64,000 bases of DNA from Mortierella alpina (taxonomy: Eukaryota > Mortierellomycota > Mortierellomycetes > Mortierellales > Mortierellaceae): assembly GCA_029449245.1 (NCBI GenBank), contig JANATF010000018.1, positions 1-64,000 of the forward strand, given 5' to 3'. Numbering within the stretch: position 1 is the first letter of the stretch; every line of letters begins with the position of its first letter. Below the pieces are notes generated by a model that was not told where the DNA came from, searched no databases, and was given only the letters and a program-made list of their open reading frames with translations. The position numbers and the translations under genes were made by a program. Shown piece after piece: positions 8,868 to 17,811 of this stretch.

Positions 8868-9385
8868 CGACTCGGGTTCGACTCGACTTTTCGAATACGA
8901 ATGATGGGTCTATTCGACTCGACACTTGTCGAATGATGCTCCATTCGACTCGACATCCATTCGACTCGACAGCCATTCGACTCGACACTCATTCGACTCG
9001 ACAGCCATTCGACTCGACGGATATTCGACTCGACACTCCATTCGACATGGCTCTCATTAGATTCGACGGATATTCGACTCGACATTCATTCGACTCGACG
9101 GATATTCGACTCGACAGCCATTCGACTCGACTGATATTCGACTCGACAGTCATTCGACTCGGCACTCCATTCGACTCGACAGTCATTCGACTCGACAGCC
9201 ATTCGACTCGACAGTCATTCGACTCGACGGATATTCGACTCGACATTCATTCGACTCGACGGATATTCGACTCGACATTCATTCGACTCGACGGACATTC
9301 GACTAGGCTCTCATTCGACTCGACGAATATTCGACTGGGCTCTCATTCATTCGACTCGACCGACATTCGACTCGACCCATACGTG
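8868..9385. repeat. hAT1 left subterminal array (16-bp units)
   Basis: ATTCGACTCGAC plus a variable 4-nt spacer (AGCC, ACTC, GGAT, ATTC, AGTC and others), about 23 perfect cores and five variants. The open reading frames seen across it on both strands are artefacts of the periodicity. Confidence 0.92.
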
Positions 9386-9703
9386 AAGTAAGTATGTACC
9401 CTTTGCAACGTGCATGCATATTTTTTTCTTTAGCTCGAAAAAAAAACATTCGCGCCATTCTTTTTCCCCCGTTCCTTTCCTTCTGCTAGTACATGCAACC
9501 ATGTCCAACCCGAATCTTGCAGCAGCGCTCGCTCTCTTCCTTCTCTTCCTTCATTTCATTCCCTCATCTCTACATTCCCTCATCTCTGCACTCCATCATC
9601 TCTGCACTCCTCATTTCTGCACTCCATCATCTCTGCGCTCCTCATCTTTGCACCTCAGCAGCTCTGCGCCCTATAACGTCTCCTCTCCTTCACCTCCACC
9701 TCA

Positions 9704-12339
9704 ATGTCTAAACCCAATTCAACTGATTTCTTCGACGAGCTGGTAAGGCGGTGTAATTGATCTACATTTCTAGTCTTGCGCGACTCATGCATTTGAAGCT
9801 GTGCATTAGCTGATCCCATTCTCTTTTCACTAGACCTCCTGCCAGCAGCTGTTGGATGACGATGCGGAGTCTTTCATCATTCAAGGAAGCTCAGACCAGC
9901 AAAGCCTTCGATCGGTGTCCACGTTTGACCTTCCCTCACCGGCACTCTCTTCGACAGGCGCGTTGACCAAGTCAAAGAAGGACAAGGCAGACAAGCAGCT
10001 CAGTTGGGTTTGGCGCTGGGCTCAGAAGCGCACTGATTCCTCTGGCGCTGTCAGGGTCCACTGTATGGTCAAACGCTGTAAACAGAGAAATGGATATGCC
10101 TGGCTCGACAGTTCAACCACCAACATCAGGAATCACCTCATCAACGACCACAAGCTTAATGCGAATGTTCAACAGGAAGGTTCACGCCTGGCAGGCCCTC
10201 TTGAAAGCTCCTTTAATCTGGGGAAGAGGTCAGCAGAGCAGTTTACGGCTCATGCGTTTGAAAGGCAGTTTTGCAAGGTTCTGATCCGCAACCAGCTGGC
10301 ATACAGCACGGTGGAATGCCCCGAAATCCTGCAGCTCCTCAGAATGGCGCATTTTGCCCCGACACAGAACGATATCAAGCTTCCTTCTAATGATACCATC
10401 GCCAGACGGGTATGTCAAACTGCCAACAAGGAAGGAAGACGAATGCAATGAATAGTTTGAGGACGAACAATGATATTAACCATACGTACGGCTTTATGCA
10501 CTCTAGGTTAGCAGCTGGTACACGGATTCTGAACGACTCATTGTCGAAGACCTCGCAACTGTGCCTATGGTTGCGTTTACTCTGGACGGTTGGACCAGCC
10601 CTTTTCAAATGTCGTTTCTAGCCATAACGGCGCATTGGATCAATGACGACTGGGAACAGGAGGACATCACTATCGGTTTTGAACAGCTCAAAGGCCCACA
10701 CACAGGCGAAGCACTGATGGACGCCTTTATCATCGTTGTGGAGAGATTCAACCTGCAGCGGAAGGTCATGTCGATCACAAGCGACAATGGCTCCAACGTC
10801 CTCAAGCTTACTTCATTGTTTGAGGACTATACACGCCAGAACCACAATGAATGGTAAAACAAACCCATATGTGAGCTGCAGCACCTTGAGGTTGAGAACA
10901 ATCATACTCCTGCCGTTATTTACTATTGTTCCTTTCTTTACTCACAACGATGTAGGAGAGTGTTCAAAGCTTCCAAGCAGCATGTACCTTGCCTTGCGCA
11001 CGTTCTTAATCTCGCTGTCCAGGCCATTATGGGCAAAGACGGATTGGCAGCGCAGGCACCGGACAATGCGGAGGCTTTGGATGCTGAAGATGACGCTGAC
11101 GACTCTGGGGGACTCGTCCGTACCAGCATTGTTGAACGTGAGCCAGACGACCTGGATGATGGCGATGAGAACCTGGATCTGCCTCAGACAGTGGAGTCTA
11201 TTGCTGGCGCAACAGTTGCGAACTTGGATAACAGCAGAATGACTCAGCGTGCGCTTGTCAAGTTGAGGAAGGGGATTGTCAAAATAAGGTATGCTCTATC
11301 ATGTCAACTTCGTGCGTCGGAACTGTTGCGCTCTCTAATATCGTACTTACAGTTACATATTGTTTTCTTCTGTGTGAACTTTAGGCGATCACCGCCGCGC
11401 CTTGAGAAGTTCAAGGAGCTAACTACAACCCCGAGCAAGAAGCAGGGACTTTGTCCCCTGCTTGACGTCTGCACGCGGTGGGGATCTACATATGATATGA
11501 TAGACCGAGTGCTTCTCTGCAAGGATGCCTTCTGCACGCTGCTGCTGGAAGATGACCTGGACGAGTTCATGCTGGCGGAGGCGGAGTGGCGACGTCTCCT
11601 GTCTTTGAGAGACCTTCTGAAGCAGTTCGACAGACTCACGACAGAGGTCTGTGCCAGCAGGACCTACGTGACAATCCCATTGACGGTCATGGTGTACAAC
11701 AACGTCATGAACATTCTGGACGACTTCCAGGGTGAGAACATGGAGCGACTGCCTGACCTCAGCCGCGGCGTAGTTGCGGCGTACAACAAGCTCAGGAAGT
11801 ACTACGCAGCCACGGACTTGTCGCCGATATACTCGGTTGCGACGGCGATTCATCCAGCGATGCGGTTTCAATATTGGTCAGACCAGCAATGGGGGGCCGA
11901 GTACGAAAGAGCTGCCAAGGAGTCTGTCCGAGCTGTGTGGACCGGCCAGTATGCTCAGGCTGCGGTAGTCACAGATGATGAGCTCACGCAGCCGCTTGAC
12001 GAGCTAGGCGCTTGCGAGGACGTAGAGCTCAGGCTCCTCGGAAGAACAAGGCAACCAACAGGAGACGAGCTGGAGCGCTTTGTGTCGCAGCCTATTGTCT
12101 TGGCGAAGCCTCTACAGTGGTGGAAATTGTACCAGGGTGAGTTTCCATTGTTGGCTAAAATGGCGAAAGACTTCTTGGCTGTCCCAGCGACCTCAGCCCC
12201 GTCAGAGCGATGCTTCTCGAAAGCACGATCACTTCTGCCTTACACAAGGAACCGCCTCGGAGCTGGCAGGATCAAGGAGCAGATGCTGCTGAACTCTTGG
12301 ATTGGGTATTTCAGTCGCAAGGAACGTAGTGGTCGCTAG
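9704..12339 (+). CDS. hAT-family transposase 1 (five exons, intact)
   Basis: Exons 9704-9742, 9834-10409, 10507-10853, 10956-11288 and 11385-12339 join in frame to 749 aa; every junction has GT...AG, and the second element has the same five-exon structure. Residues ~71-119 form a BED-type zinc finger (Cys ~90 and ~95, His ~114 and ~119), the expected DNA-binding module. The RNase H-like catalytic core shows TLDGWTS (Asp ~232) and SITSDNGSN (Asp ~298), then CLAHVLNLAVQA. The C-terminus has the hAT dimerisation region with SAPSERCFSKAR, which carries the conserved hAT glutamate. Intron 4 (96 nt) has no stop, so an unspliced form would add 32 residues. The upstream 9386-9703 is a C/T-rich leader. 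Confidence 0.92.
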
Positions 12340-12433
12340 TCTTCTCAATCTGATAATAAAAGTAAACGTGTGAAAGAATGTTAACGATATTGATCCAATC
12401 AAGGTCCCATCAACCTACGGTCAAGTAAATAAC

Positions 12434-12958
12434 TAGTCGAATGAAGGTCGAGTCGCAAAATAGCTGAGTCAAATGACGGTCGAGTCGATTATCGGTCGAG
12501 CCGAATGGCTGTCGAGTCGAATGGCTGTCAAGTCGAATGGATGTCGAGTCGAATGGTTGTCGAGTCGAATGGTTGTCGAGTCGAATGGAGTATCGAGTCG
12601 AATGACTGTCGAGTCGAATATCAGTCGAGTCGAATGGCTGTCGAGTCGATTATCAGTCGAGTCGAATGACTGTCGAGTCGAATATCAGTCGAGTCGAATG
12701 GCTGTCGAGTCGATTATCAGTCGAGTCGAATGACTGTCGAGTCGAATATCCGTCGAGTCGAATGACTGTCGAGTCGAATATCGTCGAGTCGAATGGCTGT
12801 CGAGTCGAATGGCTGTCGAGTCGAATGCCGTCGAGTCGAATGATGGTCGAGTCGAATGACGCTTTCATTCGACATAGGTCGAGTCGAACGTATTCGACAT
12901 TCGACCCGAGAAAGTCGAGTCGAACCCGAATGGGGTGCATATTCGACTCGACTCGACG
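12434..12958. repeat. hAT1 right subterminal array (inverted)
   Basis: The same 16-bp repeat as the left arm in reverse complement (GTCGAGTCGAAT core). The first units next to the gene are more diverged; a few units are shortened. The last bases before the terminal inverted repeat read GACTCGACTCGACG. Confidence 0.92.
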
Positions 12959-12972
12959 TTTGAGAAACCGTA

Positions 12973-13034
12973 GACCAGAGGAATGAGGACATGTTGACGT
13001 GGACTGCATGGATGCCCAGCGGGTCAGGCAGAGG
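12973..13034. other. 62-bp spacer between the two hAT elements
   Basis: Unique sequence between the right end of hAT1 and the target duplication of hAT2. It continues directly into the sequence right of hAT2 (17121 onward) once hAT2 and one target copy are removed, so it is the native target DNA of hAT2. Confidence 0.7.
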
Positions 13035-13062
13035 GCCGCACCTACGGTTTCTCACGAATATC

Positions 13063-13530
13063 CGACATCCGACATCCGATCCGCATTCGATCCGACTTTT
13101 CGGATACGGATGATGCCTCTATCCGATCCGACGGTTGTCGGATGAAGCTCCCATCCGATCCGACTTTATTCGATCCGACGCCTATTCGATCCGACGTTCA
13201 TTCGATCCGACGCTCATCCGATCCGACATTTTATTCGATCCGACGTTCATCCGACTTGACATTTATCCCATCCGACTTTCATCCGACTCGGCTGTCATTC
13301 GATCCGACTGTTATCCGATCCGACGTTGATCCGATCCGACTATTATCCGATCCGACTGTCATCCGATCCGACATTCATCCGACTCGGCTGTCATTCGATC
13401 CGACTATTATCCGATCCGACATTGATCCGATCCGACTATTATCCGATCCGACGTTGATCCGATCCGACTATTATCCGATCCGACTGTCATCCGATCCGAC
13501 TTTCATTCGATCCGACATTCATCCGAAAAC
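13063..13530. repeat. hAT2 left subterminal array (16-bp units)
   Basis: Units of AT(C/T)CGATCCGAC plus a 4-nt spacer such as GTTC, TGTC, TATT or ATTG. A few units carry the hAT1-like ACTCGG form. The leader between the array and the transposase start (13531-13977) is T/C-rich with no coding signal. Confidence 0.92.
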
Positions 13531-13977
13531 AGGTTTGTGTACCAACATATAACTATATGTGATTGGCGTGCATGCATTTTTTTTTCTTTAGCATCTTGAA
13601 AGTACGCTAACGCTGCATTTGTTTTTTCTTTTTTCTTTTCTGTATGAAAAAACAACAACGCCATTCATTACCCCGTTCCTTCACGAGTACAAGTACATAC
13701 AACCATGTCCAACATGAATCGCGAATCATCTCTCTCTCATTTTGCTTCTCTTTTTTACATTCGACCATCTAAGCTCGTCATTAGTTCTCTCTTTTCTTTC
13801 TTTCTCTCATCTCCTGTCTCTTGCCTCAGCATCTCATTCTTCCCTCTCCTTCTTGCGTCTCATTCCACCATTGCAGCTCGCAATCTTCTCTGCTCAGCAT
13901 CATCTCTGCGCTCCATTGCCTGTGTTCGCCATCATCTCTGCATCCTATAACCTCTACTCTCCATCCTCTCAAGTTCA

Positions 13978-16656
13978 ATGTCTGAATCTTGTTCAAATGA
14001 TCTCTTCGCTGACATGGTAAGCATGAATGAGCAACTTGGTTACCTCCATCCCTCTACAACTGTGCAATAGCTAACCTCCACTCTTCTTTTCTCTTTAGCC
14101 CCTCGGACAGCAACTGGAACTGGAAGACGATGATGATGCCAGCGTAATTCTAGGAAGCCCAGAACAGCAAAGTCTCCGCTCGGTTTCTACGTTTGATCTT
14201 CCCTCCCCGGCACTCTCTTCAACAGGCGCAACGAGGAAGTCAGAGGGCAAGCTAAGCAAGTCGGACAAGGAAGGAAGTTGGGTTTGGCGCTGGTCTGAGA
14301 AGCGAACTGATAAGTCCGGCAAGACCAGGATCTTCTGTTTGGTCAAAGGCTGTATACAGAAAACAGGCTATGTATGGCTCAAAAGTTCTACCAGCAACAT
14401 CAGGAATCACCTCATAAGCGACCATAAACTCAATGCAACCACCCCACAGGAAGGATCTCGCCTGTCGGGCCCTCTCAAAAACGCTTTTACGAATTTGGGA
14501 AAAAGAAGCTCCGTGCAGTTTTCAAAGGAGATTCTTCAACGGCAGTTCTGCAAAGTCCTGGTCCGCCATAAGCTACCGTACACGTTGGCCGAATCCCCCG
14601 ATATGCTGGAGCTCCTCAAAATTGCGGCAGCAGCGCCATCCCCGGAGGAAGTGAAGCTTTGCTCCAATAGTACCATAACCAGACGGGTACGTCGACAAGG
14701 AAGAACGTTAGATGCGATGAATATGAACAACCGCGACATATGTCAACGTTTTTCTAACAAATATTGCCATACATCTTTCCCTCCGTGGGTGTTGCCTTTT
14801 TGCACTCTAGATTACGGACTGGTACACCGAGGCGGAGAGTCAGATCATAGAGAACCTCGCAAAGGTCTCCATGGTTTCGTTCACTCTGGATGGTTGGACA
14901 AGCAAGTATCAAATGTCGTTTCTAGCCGTGACGGCCCACTGGATTGATGATAACTGGAAGCAGCAGGATATCACAATCGGCTTCGAACGTCTCAGAGGTC
15001 CACACACAGGCGAGGCGTTGCGGGATGTCTTCATCGCCGTCGTGGAGAAGTTCAGCCTGCAGCGGAAAGTCATGTCGATTACCAGCGACAACGGTTCCAA
15101 TGTCCTCAAGCTCGCCTCGCTGTTTGAGGACTACACGCGCATGAACCACAACGAATGGTAAGAAACACACGGGTCACTATGCCACCACAAGCTCACAGCA
15201 ACAACACTCCCACCAATATAACTAACCTTTATTCTCTCCACAATTCATATTCAAATAGGCGAGTCTTCAACGCATCGAAGCAGCATGTGCCGTGTCTTGC
15301 GCATGTCCTTAACCTTGCTGTCCAGGCTCTCCTGGGCAAGGATGGTCTAGGCGCAAGGGCGCCGGCAGATGCAGAGGCCTTGAATATTGAGGAGGACGAA
15401 GAGGACGATACTGAGTGCCTCATTAGGACCAGCATCTGTGTCGACGCCGACGATTCCGACGAGGACAATGAACCTGATCTGCAAGAGACAGTGGAAACTG
15501 TCGCCAACGCCGCGGTTGAGCATGTGGACGTCACCAGACGCACTCAGCGTGCGCTTGTCAAGTTGAGAAAAGGGATCGTGAAGATCAGGTAAAATCTGCT
15601 ACATCGCTGCTGTGCGCTACGATCCGTACTGTGCGCCCAACTGCGTGTATATATTTTGTTATTTTACTGATATATCGGTTTTTTACGCGGTTTTTACTCT
15701 TTAGGCGTTCACCACCACGACTTGAGAGATTTAGGGAGGAGAGCGCATCTGAAGAACACCGCCAGGGGCTTTCACCTTTACTTGATGTCTGCACGCGGTG
15801 GGGGTCCACGTATGTTATGATCAAACGTGCCGTGGAGTGCAAGGCTGCCTACAGCTCGGTGCTTGCGACAGACGGACTGGATGATATGATTATTGAGGAG
15901 GCGGAGTGGCGAGGTCTTAAACTTCTGAGAGACCTTCTCGAGACTTTCGACAGACTGACGACAGACGCTTGCGCCAGCAAGACGTATGTTACTATTCCGC
16001 TGACGATTATTATTTACAACAACATGATGAAGTCTCTGGAGGAATTTCTGAGTAAGAATAGGGCTCATTACCCAGACATATGCCAAGGTGTCACAGCGGC
16101 ATATGAGAAGCTCAAGAAGTACTACGCGGATACCGACAAGTCGCCCATCTACTCTGTCGCGACGGCGGTTCATCCGTCAATGCGCTTTCAGTACTGGACT
16201 GAAGAGAAGTGGGGGAGTGTGTACGAGAGGAATGCCAGGGAATCCGTCCGCGACGTGTGGACCAGCCAGTACGCCGATACCGCAATCGATTTGGACGAAG
16301 AGCTCACGCAACCGCTTCCAGACTCTGATGATGATGACGTGGAGCTTAGGCTTCTTGGAATGACCAAGCAACCGAAAGAAGACGACTTGGAGTTATTTGT
16401 GTCGCAGCGAAAACTCCATGTGAAGTGTCTTCCGTGGTGGGAAAAGCATCATGAAGAATATCCTATCTTGGCCAAAATGGCGAGGGACTTTTTGGCTATC
16501 CCAGCGAGCTCAGCACCGTCAGAGAGATGCTTCTCAAAAGCGCGCACACTTTTGCCATACACAAGGAATCGCCTTAGTGATCCTAGGATCAGGGAGCAGA
16601 TGTTGCTTGATTCCTGGGCTGACTACCTCGGAAGTTCGATTGAGCAATATAGGTAG
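13978..16656 (+). CDS. hAT-family transposase 2 (five exons, intact)
   Basis: Exons 13978-14016, 14099-14686, 14811-15157, 15259-15588 and 15705-16656 join in frame to 751 aa. Intron positions and phases match transposase 1, and exon 3 has the same length (347 nt), so the two are paralogues. The BED finger is C-x4-C...H-x4-H (CLVKGC...HLISDH). The catalytic core has TLDGWTSKYQM and SITSDNGSN; the C-terminal dimerisation region has SAPSERCFSKAR. The best-conserved segments are exon 3 and the C-terminus; the N-terminal ~60 residues differ most. No disabling mutation is visible. Confidence 0.92.
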
Positions 16657-16735
16657 ATAAATGGTTGCGATGAGTGTCATGGATGAAGTACGAAGAGTCA
16701 TCAAAGGGAATAAAGGTCAAATCAAAGAATGAGTG

Positions 16736-17098
16736 CGTCGAATGAAGGTCGGATGAGAGCATGGGTGCCTCGAATGAGGGTCGGATCGAATAAACGTCGG
16801 ATCGAATGGGTGTCGGATCGAATGGGTGTCGGATCGAATGGATGTCGGATCGAATGGATGTCGGATCGAATGGGTGTCGGATCGAATGGATGTCGGATCG
16901 AATGATGTCGGATCGGATGGATGTCGGATCGAATGGACGTCGGATCGAATGATGTCGGATCGAATGGATGTCGGATCGAATGAAAGTCGGATCGGATGAG
17001 GCTGTCATCCGACAAGCGTCGGATCGAATAGATCCGATATCCGACCTTGGCAAGTCGGATCGGATACGGATGGGGGTCATATCCGATCCGATCCGACG
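16736..17098. repeat. hAT2 right subterminal array (inverted)
   Basis: Units of GTCGGATCGAATG(G) type, the reverse complement of the left-arm motif, shorter than the left arm. The first two or three units nearest the gene are degenerate. The array ends before GTTTGAGAAACCCTA, the terminal inverted repeat. Confidence 0.9.
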
Positions 17099-17170
17099 TT
17101 TGAGAAACCCTAGCCGCACCCAAGGCAGCGCAAGCATATATTTCCATCACTTACTTCACTGATACCATAG

Positions 17171-17446
17171 ACTCCCTCTTGTGGATTCAACAGCGGAACC
17201 AGAGCTGGCCCCAAGAGCCTTTCTGCTGCAAACGTGTTGAACCACCCTGCGCTCGAAGCCAGTGCTCTTGTGGATTATGCTCAAAAACCACCCCACACCT
17301 CGACCTCGTTCTCCATCTCGGATTTTCTTGTGCCAGGCTTGCAAACGCTCAACTCGGACAGTGGCTCGGACTTGAGCGACCCAGAATCGTCCATCCGACG
17401 ACGAGGAGGTCGAGAACGAACCAACCCAGCCCGAAGCCCGCGATAA
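17171..17446 (+). pseudogene. Possible exon remnant, Ser-rich, interrupted upstream by hAT2
   Basis: A splice-acceptor-like CCATAG (17165-17170) is followed by 91 open codons with ordinary protein-like composition, including SISDFLVPGL and SDSGSDLSDPESS, ending at a TAA. No start codon or 5' exon is found; the sequence just upstream is the target of hAT2, so a 5' part may have been displaced. I do not recognise the product. It may equally be chance open sequence. Confidence 0.3.
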
Positions 17447-17555
17447 GCACGTGATATACCGGTAAATCACATGTTTTTTATATATCATGTGATTTACTTA
17501 CTTAAATTCTGCAAGTGTATCAGCGACCAAATTGACACCCCGACATGGAAGAGTT

Positions 17556-17595
17556 GGTGATATGGCCGAGTTGGTCTAAGGCGCCAGAATCAGGA

Positions 17596-17628
<33 letters not shown>

Positions 17629-17636
17629 TGTCATCA
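17556..17636 (+). tRNA. tRNA-Leu (anticodon CAG)
   Basis: 81 nt, no intron. Acceptor stem GGTGATA pairs with TGTCATC (two G-U pairs), discriminator A. The D arm starts GCCGAG, the anticodon stem CCAGA/TCTGG encloses loop ATCAGGA with anticodon CAG, and a longer variable arm (class II) precedes the T arm GTGGG-TTCAAAT-CCCAC. A T-run at about 17639-17646 is a fitting RNA polymerase III terminator. It decodes CUG as leucine and is the first core-genome gene after the transposon zone. Confidence 0.93.
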
Positions 17637-17811
17637 CTATTTTTTGCTGCTTCTCGCAGAGGCGACTATTTTTGCACCGCTTCCACTCTGCTCTTTTTCA
17701 TGGATGCGAATGCGAGCTTTCTCTGCTGATGATCAGCAGAGCCTTCACTGCTTCTTGCATATTGATTTTGCCAACCGCCATTTCATAGTTTTATTGTTCT
17801 AGACTATACGT

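Larger units (their letters stand above)
8834..12972 (+). mobile_element. hAT transposon 1 with expanded subterminal repeat arrays
   Basis: 4,139 bp with perfect 12-bp terminal inverted repeats (TACGGTTTCTCA at 8834; complement ending at 12972). Inside each end lies a long array of a 16-bp repeat with core ATTCGACTCGAC, left arm forward and right arm inverted. A five-exon hAT transposase (9704-12339) fills the middle. No 8-bp target duplication is present: the left flank is GTGAGCAT (chromovirus pol) and the right flank is GACCAGAG. A later exchange or deletion at one side is the simplest explanation. Confidence 0.9.
13043..17112 (+). mobile_element. hAT transposon 2, complete with 8-bp target duplication
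   Basis: 4,070 bp flanked by the 8-bp target duplication GCCGCACC (13035-13042 and 17113-17120), diagnostic for hAT. Terminal inverted repeats are 12 bp with one mismatch (left TACGGTTTCTCA, right complement TAGGGTTTCTCA). Subterminal arrays have the same 16-bp period as in hAT1 but a different core, ATCCGATCCGAC or ATTCGATCCGAC. The transposase is uninterrupted. The element looks complete and potentially autonomous. Confidence 0.95.

Noticed and set aside
8868-9385. CRISPR-like array
   Set aside because: Cores are 12 bp, spacers only 4 bp and recurrent, and the host is eukaryotic; these are transposon subterminal repeats.
8843-9391. Several ORFs on both strands across the hAT arrays (also 12473-13055, 13135-13552 and 16589-17162)
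   Set aside because: They exist only because the 16-bp repeat lacks stop codons in some frames; the products are simple repeats of STRQ or SSRM type.
17099-17112. Interstitial telomere sequence at the hAT2 right end (TAGGGTTT on the minus strand)
   Set aside because: A single short match that is one mismatch from the left terminal inverted repeat; it is part of the transposon end.
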